A DNA stretch of 64,000 nucleotides from Pyrus communis (Eukaryota > Streptophyta > Magnoliopsida > Rosales > Rosaceae): assembly GCF_963583255.1 (NCBI RefSeq), contig NC_084803.1:15635428-15699427 (forward strand). Reading direction: 5' to 3'. Each line of letters opens with the position of its first letter. The first letter of the stretch is position 1. Below are positions 11,732 to 23,659 of the stretch, in pieces. Both the position numbers and the translations under genes were made by a program. Under the pieces are notes generated by a model. The model was not told the DNA's origin. It saw only the letters and a program-made list of their open reading frames with translations, and did no database searches.

Positions 11732-12259
11732 TCATCCCTGGATGTCTTGATACGAACATTTATCCCTCTTGTTGTAATGAGCTTGCCGAAAGTAAAAATA
11801 TTTCCTCTTACCAAGAGAAGAATACATTTGGTGACTTAGCGAGTAGCTAAATGAGGCAGGATAAGATGTAATGGGTGTCTGAATGGCCAAAACCTCCCCA
11901 CTTGGTAGAACTTGACTTCCACTCCCCACTTGTTGATAGAGGTTCACCATAGGAGGGTTCCCTTAGTGTGTCTTTGCCTTGGCAAAGGCATTATTGTAAG
12001 CTTGCATCATCACTTCAGAGTAAGTCTTCCAAGTGTTAACATTGATCATGTACGTGAAGAAGCATTCACGCATGCCTACCGTAAAGGCCCTGAGTGCTGT
12101 TTTATCATTTGCCTCAGCACAACGAGAGTACTCGTGGCTGAAGCGATTGGCATATTCAAGCAATAACTCCTCTGATTTATGACGAATGGAGTGTAAGCGA
12201 TCAGATTGGAAGATGTGTTGAGGCACGAAGAGTCTTTTTAGCTCAGCGAAGGAATCCAT
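11732..12259 (-). pseudogene. Ty3/gypsy gag fragment, duplication copy B
   Basis: This is the counterpart of the gag relic in copy A, here broken into two frames (12259-11963 and 11950-11732) by small indels. The upstream part retains LRAFTVGMRECFFTYMINVN, which copy A has lost. The downstream part continues past MVNLYQQVGSGSQ into a Ser/Tyr- and Lys-rich tail. It is non-functional. Confidence 0.75.
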
Positions 12260-13609
12260 AGTATTAGATTGAAGACGACAATATCAATTGAGAGCTCCAC
12301 CAAAGAGGGTTGAGGGGAATACGAGACATCGTTCTTCATCATTGTGTCTTCGATATGCCCGGTGCCAAATGTTCGTTATCCATCTGAATAGGTACACGTG
12401 GCTTTGCACAACTCTTATCTTAATAGGTAAATAACGAGTTTAATTGTTCGTTATCCATCTAAATTGGTAACCCACGATCTTAAATCCTATCATGAGACTA
12501 GCACTATAGTTTATTAAAATGTCATTTTCTCAATGGCAACTTAAAATTCTTAAATTCAATTCTTATAAAGAATGAAATCAATATTAAATTACTATTTACC
12601 TATTGAAAGACCAATCTCGTCTCTAACTACAACTATCGTTGTACAAAAAAAATAACAAATATAACAAGACCAAAGCATTGGGCCATGAGGAGCATATTAG
12701 TGGGCCATGAGAAGCATATTAGTGAAGTCAAAGGCAATACGAGGCACTACATGTCCTCTCATATTAGAGAATCGGAATCACACACAATTATTGGAAAATT
12801 GAAAGGGACAATGTCCTTTGTCTAAAAAACACTAGAAAGAACACCGTTAGCTAATTAGTTTGTTACACGGAGGGGTTTGGTTTTTAATTAGGAGGCAAGC
12901 CACAAGGTATAATTGGTATTAATGTGGGAAAGCTATATTATGCTACCCAATTGAGGTTGTTGGTTTCATGTGCTTAGTGTTGTAAAATCAACTTCAATTG
13001 AAAAACCTTCCACCATAAAAAAAAATATTATCCAAATCTTATCCAACTGACACCGCTGTGGACCTGTGGTATCGGCCAATATTATATCGTATTTGAAATA
13101 GTCTCATTTATTTTAGAGTTTTGATATTGACTTTGATTATGATTTTAATTTGTGTTTGAGAAATTTTGTTAGTGATAAAAAAAAATATGCACGAGAAAAA
13201 TGAGGCATAAAGAATTGTGGAAAAAAAGTGACAGGGGATGGGAGGATGTGAAAGATATATGTATGGAATGAAACTAACCTTGTACTGACGCAATAATCAA
13301 ATTACTTAATTAATTATAACATGTGTGTTATTACTTTAAATACTAACTTGATCATCGACATACTTAGACTGAAACAACTGCAGCATTGCAACCTTCGATT
13401 TTTGTCTGTACTATTATTGGCTAGTCACATCATCCCACCTGCCATTCAGAAGAGTTTCTTACGGTTAAATCATAAGCCAGCTGAAAAAATAATTTTCAGG
13501 TCTATAATCTTGTCCGCAACATCAGAGACGAGAGAAAATTGGAAACTGGGGAGTGATCAACCGAGTCTAACAAGTCCCCATGGCTGATGTACAAATTGCA
13601 AAAGAACCT

Positions 13610-13850
13610 TATGAAAAAAGAATCTGGATTCTGGCAAGATCTTATAAAGATGATTCCGGAAATTCATGAATCGTGTCCGTTTACCGTACATCATTCGATT
13701 AGAAATTATTTTAAGTATTTTTATTTAAAATTAAATACAAATAGTACCTGATAAAAACTGATCGCACGATGTATGATGAACGAACGCGATTCACGGATCT
13801 CTAGGATCCTCACCAAAAGAATATGGAGAGGATCCTATTGGTATGAAAAA
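13610..13850. mobile_element. Mutator-like MITE, copy 2, with 9-bp target-site duplication
   Basis: The 223-bp insert at 13619-13841 is flanked by TATGAAAAA on both sides (13610-13618 and 13842-13850). The matching position in duplication copy A (from 10200) has one TATGAAAAA and no insert. The 9-bp target duplication is typical of Mutator-like elements. Internally the CGTACATC and GATGTATGATGAACG segments form the inverted halves. Confidence 0.88.
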
Positions 13851-13851
13851 G

Positions 13852-14078
13852 GGAAAATGATACTCTCCATATCCATTTTGTGAGAATCTTAGGGATCTCC
13901 ATATTCTAACCGTTCATCGTACATCGTGCGACCAGTTTTCTTCATGTACTCTTTGTGTTTAATTCTAAATAATAAAAAAATCAAATGATTTCTGACTGCA
14001 CGATGCAAGATGAATGATTAAGATGTAAGGATTCCTAATATTTCCACAATTTGAATCTCCAAATGGGATCCAAATCCA
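13852..14078. mobile_element. Mutator-like MITE, copy 3
   Basis: The inverted halves contain AACCGTTCATCGTACATCGT on the left and GCACGATGCAAGATGAATG on the right, around an AT-rich centre. It is paralogous by segmental duplication to copy 1 at 10201-10410. Confidence 0.75.
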
Positions 14079-14165
14079 TGAAAAAGGGTCACATAACCAC
14101 TTTTGTACCCAAGTTCGTTGGTCGTTTCAGTACTCAATCTTTATGCTTATTTTTTTTTTTTTTAG

Positions 14166-14750
14166 CCTTTCAATTGGACAACGTTATCTAGTCGTCGTTT
14201 TAAGTTATAAGAGATTTTTCGGTGTACTACGTGATTTTATTGTTATAATATGTGTCATTCCTTATCCTACAAGCAAAACGTATTATATTCGTGTTTATTA
14301 AATTATAATACGTTAAAACTACACAACGTGATAACTGACAAGTATCTCTGATGATATACGTAAAACATCTGTCCATCTCCTCCTTCAGATTGAGTCCATT
14401 AAAGTTTAATTAATTAATGGACTATTAACTTGTTCTACCAAATCAATATAAGGACACCCCTACCCATCTCTAGTTTTCTGATTTAGTTGATTTTGGACCT
14501 AGTTTTTCTGGTGATGCGAATGCATGCTTTTTATTTAAACTCGATCAACTAAATAAATGGGACTTTACATGCGCACGTTGTCGCCTTAAGTTATTATCTG
14601 ACTGTGTAATTAGGGTTAGTGTGTGCAAAACGCCAAATGTGACTATAGGTCAAGAAAAAAAGTGAAAAATGTGAATGTGACAGGAGTATATATTACTAAC
14701 TTATGTATTTTATCTTCTTTCATTCTCAATCGAAATGGTTGTCAAAGCAG
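14166..14750. other. Spacer without recognisable gene
   Basis: AT-rich single-copy sequence between the large duplication and the next tandem duplication. No open frame above background, RNA gene or closed repeat is seen. Confidence 0.4.
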
Positions 14751-17100
14751 CACGAATTAAGATCAATTACCCCTAATACAACCTCGGGTGGCTATATGAC
14801 TGAGTTGATACGAACAACAAATTAAATCTAACATTTGCATATTAGTCTTGTTGGGTCAATACAGTTCTTTAAGTTTTGAGGGTTTATTATCTGTCGTGTT
14901 TTGCTTTCATTTGTGTTCCTATGTATAATCAAACATCGTTACTTTTGGGGGGAAGCGGAATATTATGTCGTATTTTAAATAGGATGATTCTGTCAACCCC
15001 TTTAAGCCTCCAAGTGACAGGTTATATGCCGTGTAAAGTAACAATCTGGATAAGATTTTTCAACTTTTGTTCTTCTTCATCAGCATCACCATTCGATCGA
15101 TCGATCATCTCTTGGTTTTGTTTTTGTTTCAGCATCTTTTTAGGGCTGGTTTGGTATTGCTGTGCTTTGAAATAAAAATGGTTTCTGCTGTACTGCGAGA
15201 ATAAACAGCTGTGAAATAAAGCATTAGAGTGTTTGGTAAAATTTTTTTGTAAAAGTGCTTTTAGCAAAAAAAAGTAGTGTTAAAATGTTTGGTAAAGTTT
15301 TATGTAAAACTGCTGCGATTGTGTAAAATGACTAAAAAATATATGATGTTGAATATTATATAATAATTTTTTTATCTTTTCTTTTTTTATGACATTTATA
15401 AGATTTATATAAACTATTTATAAATAGTTATGAGCTTTGAAGAATGTACTTTTACCTTTTTTTATTAAGATATTTATAATTGTTTTATTCTATTCTTTTC
15501 TCCAAGAGTCGTTTCTTCTTTACCTTATCCCTCTTTTACTTTGGCAGAACATGTGTCTATACTATCTTCCGCTGCTCATTCCTTCTCTCCTCCTTCTCTC
15601 TCTGTCTCTCTCCTTTTGATCCTAAGGAAGGCTAGGTCGTGGGGAAAGGAAGGTTGGGTCACATCAATCGATTTGCGAAAGATGGATGAACTCCGATTTC
15701 AGGACTTACCGTCGGTGTTAGCGGTGAAGGCGCCGTGGCTTTCCCGTTGAGATTTTGGGTGTCAAGCAGAAAGGTGCAAAACTAGCATTCTTTGAGCAAC
15801 CCAAATTTTCACAAAGCCTAGAAATTCGACGAAGAGGCCTCGAATTTCGACAAAACCCAGAAATCCTACGAACCTCCTGCCGCTCCTGTCCCAGAAATCC
15901 GACAAAACCCAGAAATTCGACTAATTAAGATCAATTAGCCCTAATACAATCTCGGGTGGCTATATGACTAAGTTGATACGAACAACAAATAAAATCTAAC
16001 ATTTGCATATTAGTCTTGTTGGGTCAATACAGTTCTTTAAGTTTTGAGGGTTTATTATATGTCGTGTTTTGCTTTCATTTGTGTTCCTATGTATAATCAA
16101 ACATCTTTACTTTTGGGGGGAAACGGAATATTATGTCGTGTTTTAAATAGGATGATTCTGTCAACCCCCTTAAGCCTCCAAGTGACAGGTTATATGCCAT
16201 GTAAAGTAACCGTCTGGATAAGATTTTTCAACTTTTGTTCTTTTTCATCAGCATCACCGTTCGATCGATCGATCATCCGCTGGTTTTGTTTTTGTTTCAG
16301 CATCTTTTTAGAGCTGGTTTGGTATTGGTGTGCTTTGAAATAAAAACGGCTTCTGTTATGCTACGAGAATAAACAGCTGTGAAATAAAACAGTAGAGTGT
16401 TTGATAAACTTTTTTTTTTTTTCGTAAAAGTGCTTTTAGCAAAAAAAGCAGTGTTAAAATGTTTGGTAAAATTTTATGCAAAATCGCTGCGTCGGTGTAA
16501 AATGACTAAAAAAGATATGATGTTGAATATTATATAATAATTTTTTTTTATCTTTTCTTTTATTATGACATTTATAAGATTTATATAAACTATTTATAAA
16601 CCGTTGTGAGCTTTGAAGAATGTACTTTTACCTTTTTTTTATTAAGATATTTATAATTTTTTTTATTCTATTCTTTTCTCCACAAGTCGTTTCTTCTTTA
16701 CTTTGTCCCTCTTTTACTTTGCAGAACCTGTGTCTATTCTATCTTTCGCCTCTCATTTCCTCTCTCCCCCTTCTCTCTCTCTGTCTCTCTCTGCCTGATC
16801 CTAAGGAAGGCTAGGTCGCGGGGAAAGGAAGGTTGGGTCGCATCAACCGATTCGCGAAAGATGGATGAACTCCGATTTTAGGACTTACCGTCGGTGTTAG
16901 CGGTGAAGGCGTCGTGGCTTTCCCGTTGAGATTTTGGGTGTCAAGTAGAAAGGTGCAAATCTAGCATTCTTTGTGCAACCCAGATTTTGACAAATTAAAG
17001 CCTAGAAATTCGGCGAAGAGGCCCCGAATTTCGACAAAACCCAAAAATTCGATGAACCTCCCGCCGCTCCTATCCCAGAAATCCGAAGAAGCTCAAAGTC
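14751..17100. repeat. Tandem duplication of about 1.17 kb
   Basis: Two direct copies (about 14751-15921 and 15922-17100) share a plus-strand 99-codon open frame (14876-15175 and 16044-16343), a CGATCGATCGATCATC motif, the 5' part of a PIF/Harbinger-like element and a CT-rich segment. The open frame is conserved in length between copies but has no recognised domain and is probably non-coding. Both copies begin at a near-identical AATTAAGATCAATTA sequence, so the breakpoint shows microhomology. Confidence 0.85.
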
Positions 17101-17430
17101 AGAGAGGATGGAAGAGAGACATGGAGGGGTCGGTGACGAAGTTGACGGGTATAATGTATAATTTATTTAATTGCTAAAGGCCATTTTGGGTATTGGAAAA
17201 TTTCATTAAAGGCCTCAGCGCCTCTTGCGAAATCGGTTTGCGCAGAAGTTGGGCAAGCAAAAAAACCGGTTTTTCAAAGCTGGGTTTTGCAACTGTGTGT
17301 TTTTGGCTTCTTTTCATCCAAAACTGTGAAAAAAAAGCTGAAGTTGAATGTTTACCAAACATAAAAAAACTCTCAGCTTTTTTTGATACCCACTTTTTTC
17401 AGAAGCACCTCAGTACCAAACAAGGGCTTA
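16308..17430. mobile_element. PIF/Harbinger-like non-autonomous element, complete copy
   Basis: The left terminus (16311) is GAGCTGGTTTGGTATTG; the right terminus read inward is GCCCTTGTTTGGTACTG, ending at 17427. TTA flanks both ends (16308-16310 and 17428-17430), the 3-bp target duplication expected for PIF/Harbinger. The interior is 1.1 kb with no transposase. A truncated copy of the left portion (starting GGGCTGGTTTGGTATTG at 15143) was duplicated upstream. Confidence 0.75.
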
Positions 17431-18344
17431 GTAAAGACAAGTACATCACCCAACCACCATATATAGCACTTTTGATAGTAAAAACATTCTTTCTAAAAAG
17501 GTTTATGTAAATCGGGAATCCTTGGTTTTTTTTTAAACCTTAATTTTCCTCCCCCCATAAACTTGTTTTTTTTAGGGGAAAAGCATGAATTGTATTTTTA
17601 TGATTAATGGTGAAAAGGGAAAAGGTTGATTACACTAAATTTTAAACATGATAACTATATCAAGAAGAAAAGGATGCCTTTCGCTACAAGAAAAGTAAAA
17701 TAATTGTTATCCCTAACAGAAACGATACAAGTTGCACGGGGTCAATTAAGTATGCATGGAAGGGGATCAGGGATGTGAAGGGGCAGTGAACATGGAGGAG
17801 GGAATAAGTGATAAAAAAGTAGCTTTAGTTTTGCTTATCAAGATATGGTTGTCAAAAGTGTTTTAATCTATGCTTTATGACTTTGTTATAGTTTAATAAT
17901 TGTAGGCTTGTAGCTCATAATAATTAACGGTTGTGAGTTCTGCATGAATGATTTAAAAAGAAAGGTCGCTTAAGTCACGAGAACAATACTTTGGTTCCTA
18001 TTGCATATATTTCCTATTGCATATATTCCAGGAGTTTTCAAAAGCTATAATCCTAATATGTTCGTACACTGGAACAAACAATTATTTAGTTTTTGGGGAT
18101 TACAACAAATTATTCAGCAATGCCAATAGGTACAAAAGTTGTGGAGAATGCAACGCAAGAATATACAATTAATTAAAATGATCTTTGAAACTATACTTGA
18201 TTCTCTAAAGTTCATATTTTGTTTTTCTAACGAGAATAAAAGATGATTAGATGATATTAACCCTTCGTCAATAATCGCGAGCAACACACCTCCTCTTCTC
18301 CGGAGGAAAAAAAATTGCACCAAACCTCCCGGTGTGCGGGGGCC
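17431..18344. other. Spacer without recognisable gene
   Basis: AT-rich sequence; nothing beyond short chance open frames and homopolymer runs is seen. Confidence 0.4.
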
Positions 18345-18864
18345 CCTTTCTTTTTTGATCAATAACGATGAATTTCATTCCACACCAATAAAGCATTACA
18401 CATTTGGGGTGGGTTGACTGGAAAATAAAGCAATGGCAAACAAAGACTTCAAAAACCCCCACCTGGTATAACCATCTTCAAGCAGAGAAGGTCCATCAAC
18501 AGGAAAGAAGCTCCCTGTTTACCACCATCTGAAATCATATACTCCGAGTTTCCGACTCAGCCTCCAAAATTGCCATTTGCCATGGAGGAACCTCCTCAAC
18601 CCAAGCCATGAATTCATTAAAGCTTAATGCAAATTGAGCCACTGAATGTGCCGCCATGTTTGCTGCTCTTGGCTGCCATTGGCACGCAAAGCTTCGAAAG
18701 CAATTTCTTAACAACTTAATCTCTTCCACTAAATTCCCGTCCACTCCTCTATCATCTTCAACGTCCAAAATACTATCCACCGCTGTTGAAGGATGACAAT
18801 TTTCATATTTTGTCCAAGTTGAAGGTTGTTCATGAAGAAAAAATATCCCTTTACTAATCCCCAC
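18345..18864 (-). pseudogene. LINE 3' end: RNase H-like C-terminal fragment plus 3' tail
   Basis: The minus-strand frame 18864-18535 ends with the hallmark C-terminus of plant LINE reverse transcriptases: an ...EEIKLLRNCFRSF segment, WQPRAANMAAHSVAQFAL and a terminal VEEVPPWQMAILEAE motif. This corresponds to the RNase H-like (RVT_3) region. The 3' tail ends near 18345 with TTATTGATCAAAAAAGAAA, typical of these elements. All upstream reverse transcriptase sequence is missing, so it is a 5'-truncated insertion. Confidence 0.8.
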
Positions 18865-18869
18865 AAAAT

Positions 18870-21800
18870 ATTAGGATTAAAAGACAACTTTTTGTCATGA
18901 GTAGCCTTCAACTTGTACAAAATAAAGAAGTTGTCATCCATTTCTTCTTTGCCTTTAATATAGTGAATAGTCTTATCCAAATTAATCATCTTTAACAAAC
19001 GAGGCCTTAAGAAGCTAAACTAATACCCGCACAGCAAGGATAATTAATGAAAATGATAATGCAGGGCAAAAAGATAGTCTTATTGTTGATTCTCTTGAGA
19101 TTGTAAGAATAATTAACTTCAAAAGAATGAATGCTTCCTGTGTAGTTGTTAGAGGACTTATATGTGAAACCTTCTAACCCTAAATTATTTTTGATAATAT
19201 ATTGTAACGTATAGTTCAACACACACAACAAGTTAACACAACCATCTTCTGTTTGATGCTTCAGTCGAACAAGCATGCATACTAATTCGAGATGGTAACA
19301 TAATAACGTCAGAAAACCATCGACTTTGGCAAACTTGTATGATTCTTTGACAACTCAAGAGGTATTGGACTTAATTTTTCCAGCCAAGCCCACTAAAATG
19401 TATGCTAAAAAGCCCATCACAGATTAAAACTTGCCTCTCAATCACCTGTCCATAAATATAATTTGCTTTTCAAAAGCTTGTCGTTTATATATACCTTTTT
19501 TTTGTACTCACACACAGCCGCCAGAATTTTCAAAGCACTAGCTAGGCAAAATTCTTGGTCTGAATGAAAGTGATTATGTTGGATGACTAAAAGGAAAGGC
19601 TAAGAAAATCAAGTGTGAAACAGTAACTTTTCTGTTGCTAAGTTCAGCATTACAACGCATAAATGCACATATGAAACGATAGATCCATGTTTTCAACAGA
19701 GATAAGATATATACTTTGCGTAAAGGCATAGCCAAATTGAGTTTTCAAGTTCTCACTGAGTAGTAGGAGAAAAAATTTCGTTGCGATTGATAATATATCT
19801 CTATCATCTTATCTTACTCGTCATGTCATAACTTTTTTATTTAGTATTTATTCCATGTGCAGGGCAATACTTCGATGAGTATTAGCTTCTTCCTCTCCAA
19901 AGTTGGACGAAAAAGGAGCATGTGACTAATATATAGGGAACATTTGGAGTTTTTGGTTTTCACTTCCTACTGGTGATAGAAGGCAAATGCATAGCGAAGG
20001 GGATGAAGAAGAGTAAATATATCCCATCATAATTCTTCACCCTCGCATTTCTTCCATATAAATTTTCCTCACATCTCAAGTGTGAAAAGTGAATATAAAA
20101 CACTAAAAACAAAAACGTTATCAAACAGTCTCTTTGAATATGAATCTTTTTAATTTTCCTATGGATGATTTGCATTTGCATGAAAAAATTCACGTTTAAC
20201 TTGCCTTACAAATGTGTATGTGCATGAATGGTCCTGCCGATACTCTTCCTAGGTCTTATTTTTATCGCATCAGCAATGAAGTCAATGTGAACATTTTCTT
20301 GATTTGATCACAAGTAAAGAATCTTTTGTAACTTGTTCAACACAAAATCTTGATTATAATTAAGGTGACTCATTAAGATGTTTAGAATCTTAACTTAATT
20401 ATTCAACACGTACACTAATTAAGCTATGATCTGGCTTGTTTGTCCTAGTTTGTGTTAAAAGTCTTTTTATCAGGAAAAAAAAAGTTTAGGAAATTAGCTA
20501 GAAAGAAGATAAAGATTTACAGATTATATCTTGCAACTTTTGGAATTAAAGTTCTTAAGAAAAATAAATAAATAAATGAATAGAAATTAGAAATCGAAAA
20601 GAGCATAGCCAAGTTGGATTGCTTTCGTGCATGTAGCGTTGTAATGTCTAGGTGTAAAAGCTACGTAATTGATCGAACCTTTTTATCTACAAGAAATTGT
20701 TGCAAAGGCAGTTTTTATCTACTCACTTTGGCTGTTTAAAAGTATTAGAGGAGTTGACTGATACCACATTACTTATCAAATAACATCCTCTAGTTTATCG
20801 GGTTTTAAGGATATCATTTTGTTCGGTTGAAGGAGTGTACTTCTACAACTTGATGGTTCAACATATCTTTGGAATCAACCTTAATTAGTTACACATATTT
20901 GATAGTTTGTTAATTAATTGTTAACATGCTCTTTGTTGATGACTGTTTAGGTCAACAAACAAAAGTGTGAAATAAAACTATGATCATATTTTGTTCGGGC
21001 TTCTGTGATGCTGACCAAAATAGGCATCAACAAACAAAAGTGTGAAATAACACCATGATCAGATTTTGTTCGGCCTTTCGTGTTTTATCATTCCTTTCAT
21101 TTTTCATGCATGGATCTCACGTCCTGATAGTAGAGGTGGTAAATTAATCCATAATTGTTAGTGAGTACTCATAAAACACATTTAATTTGACATCGCCATC
21201 ATATAGAAGTCAAATGCTAGGGTTGGTGATAGTGTAAAGTGAAATCAAGTTAAATGGGTCTTAATGAGACATATTAACAATGTATTGAGTTGATTTGTCT
21301 CCTCTACATGGTACTATCAAGCAAAAACAGGCATGATGCATGCTGCATCACAAAGCACAATTAATCTACTAATTAAATGCGTATAAAATGCTTCGTAACA
21401 AGAATGTGACAACAAATTAAGGCATATATGCAGTCAACTTCTGATAAAGCAATTTGGAAATCACATCAACGCCACGAACAAAAGAAAAATAATAAAAATT
21501 AAAATACCAACTCATATAACATATTAAAAAAAAAGAACATTAACCCGTATTGTTGGATGTAGCAGCAAAAGAATTACATTTCCAGCTACTAATTATATCT
21601 GCTCCTCTACTATATAATTATTTACATCACAATCTAAAATCCGAAAATCGACAATAATTAAGAAAACACAAATGGAAAACCCCTTGTGATTATGGCAGCA
21701 AAAGCAACGCTCACGATTTGTCCTTTTATAATCAGACGACGTGGATCACATCATCACAGCGTGTCTGTGTTTGCACATATTGCTAAAGTTGCACACATGG

Positions 21801-21990
21801 GACCATAGGCTTTGCTCGACGCCGTATAAACCCAAAAGCAAAATTGTAACCTCCGATGGAATCGTGGGGCCCATTTCCTCCGGCGTCGGCTTCCAGAAAA
21901 TGTCAAGGTGTTTGGGTCCACCACGTAATCTCGACAGTCGAACTGTTAGGTTGGATCTCCGATGAGATACTTTTAGTGTGAAATCTGCCA
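18870..21990. other. Long spacer without recognisable gene
   Basis: AT-rich intergenic sequence downstream (3' side) of thaumatin gene 2. The only structure noticed is a direct repeat of about 54 bp, at 20949-21002 and 21024-21077, sharing CAACAAACAAAAGTGTGAAA and TTTTGTTCGG. Confidence 0.45.
20949..21077. repeat. Short direct repeat (2 x about 54 bp)
   Basis: Two copies of a CAACAAACAAAAGTGTGAAA...TGATCA..ATTTTGTTCGG sequence are separated by about 21 bp and differ at a few positions. No coding or mobile-element features are seen. Confidence 0.7.
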
Positions 21991-21997
21991 CAGAGAA

Positions 21998-23581
21998 TCA
22001 AAATAGCGGCAGCAACCGCCAAGCTGCCGCCATAACAGTGACGGCCATAACGACGAAGTTGGGCATCGTATTCCGTAAACTAGCTGAGACGTCGACTGCA
22101 CCAGGGACCTGCCCATTCGACGACTTCACACTGCAAAACCCACCGCAAAAAATTCATTAAAAAATCAATACATTTTAAAAATAAATATAATAAAGATAAT
22201 GTAATTAAATACTAATTAAATAATTAGCAAGTGTTGCATGTTGTGCCAATTACTTGCAATCATAAAGCAAGGACGGTGCTTGTATTGATGCATGTCAATT
22301 ATTAAAACAAAAACGTGACGGCCATATCTTAACATGTTTGGCTGACAATCCAAAAATGGTCGAATCACAACCCAGCTTGTGAATTAAAACATAAACATTT
22401 TCGCTAACTTAGGCATACAAACAATTTCATCAATCATTCATACAATTTGGCAACATTGCATATTAATTTTGTTCACTTATATAATTCTTTAATGCTACAA
22501 TAACGCTGCATAATATGTTATAAATGACCTAAATAATACATTTAGAACTTTTTTTTCGTAAGAAAATATCGAACTTGAGACCTGTTTTACGACTATTTAC
22601 AATGATCATACTATAATAAAACTAACTCAGGCTTAACATGTCACCCGCCATTACAGCAAAACAAATACAGCTCGCTGAAATGAATGTGAGATACAATCGT
22701 TTAGTGGGTTATTCAACACTAATTAACTACGTAAAACACTGAAAAATGTGGTCAAATTTCGATTTAAATCTCTAAAATCCAAGAAAGTATTAAGCCAAAA
22801 AAAAAAAAAAAGTGAAAGATATTTACCTTGTTGAAAGAGCAGGGCAGAAAGTGATGATATAATTAGCGGAAGCACAGGTGAAGGTGCTGGTGCCGTCATC
22901 GTAAGCATAGCTGTAAGCTTTCGGGCACGCAGTCTTAAAAAACTGCGAGTAAGAACTCGGCTTGCATGTGTCCGGCGTAGCGTAGGCCCCACTACAGCAG
23001 TATTGAGGGTCCCCGAACGCCTCGCACGCGCTTTTACACGCCACGCCCTCGTCACTCGCTGTCACCTTCAGCTCCGAGGGGCACCCGGCGTTCAAGTCCA
23101 CCACGCACCCGGTGGTAGTGCAGTTCCCTCCGGTCCCGCCCTCAGCCACCACCAACATGGGGAGATTATACCCGTCGACCAAACTCACGTCGTAGAAGTC
23201 CAGCCCGCCCGCGCCGTTCAATGTGAACTCCGCGAGAGTAGCAGGCGGAGCGGCTCCACTGCCGGCACATTCGACCGCAGAAGATCCGCAGTCGCCTGTC
23301 ACACAAGTGAACTTTCCGGTGGTTGAGTCCTGGGAGCAGAGCGTCCGCCCCCATAACCTACCCGACCACGAGGTGGGAACAGAGAACGTGTTAGACTCTC
23401 CAGGACCCAAGGCGAATCCAGTAGTGGGTAGCTGGTCCGTCCCTGCATTCGACAAAATGCCCGGCCATATGGTGTTGGTGCACTTGTTTGTGATCGTGAA
23501 CGTCGCCGAGTAACCGACTCCAATGGATTGAAGTAGACAGAGAAGGAATAAGAAGGATGAAAAGGCTTGATGGGAAGCCAT
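21998..23581 (-). CDS. Thaumatin-like protein (PR-5 family) with hydrophobic C-terminal tail, two exons
   Basis: Second PR-5/thaumatin-like gene, a paralog of the one at 1880-3100. Exons are 23581-22827 and 22130-21998, with a 696-nt GT-AG intron; joined length is 888 nt (295 codons plus stop). The start at 23581 (MASHQAFSSFLFLLCLLQS) gives a 25-residue signal peptide before ATFTITNKC. The domain has 16 cysteines and the signature FTCVTGDCGSSAVEC. Acidic-cleft segments LAEFTL and DFYDVSLVDGYNLPM are intact. The last exon encodes SVKSSNGQVPGAVDVSASL and a hydrophobic end (MAVTVMAAAWRLLPLF), consistent with GPI anchoring but shorter and less canonical than in gene 1. Unlike gene 1 the signal-peptide region is not split by an intron. 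A TATA box lies 60 nt upstream. Inferred role: cell-surface defence or stress protein. Confidence 0.93.
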
Positions 23582-23640
23582 TGGAAGTGAAATGTTTTTT
23601 TTTGTACGATTTTGTTTCAGTTGGCCATGTGGGAGATGGG

Positions 23641-23648
23641 TTTTTATA
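23641..23648 (-). promoter_or_regulatory. TATA box of thaumatin gene 2
   Basis: TATAAAAA on the minus strand, 60 nt upstream of the ATG at 23581. With the usual TATA-to-start spacing this predicts a 5' UTR of about 30 nt. Confidence 0.65.
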
Positions 23649-23659
23649 GAGGGTAAAAG

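Larger units (their letters stand above)
10520..14165. repeat. Large direct duplication, copy B
   Basis: This is the second copy of the block at 5815-10500. It lacks the solo LTR (empty site at 10723-10727) but has an extra MITE at 13619-13841. The right ends of both copies share GTCACATAACCACTT, a GTTCGTTGGTCGTTTCA sequence and a poly(T) run, after which the flanks differ. The junction between copies carries one GTGCGGGAAGCTCATACC motif related to the 23-bp array on the left side of copy A. Confidence 0.85.

Noticed and set aside
22723..23513. Open frames overlapping thaumatin gene 2
   Set aside because: Same reason: composition shadows of the real exon.
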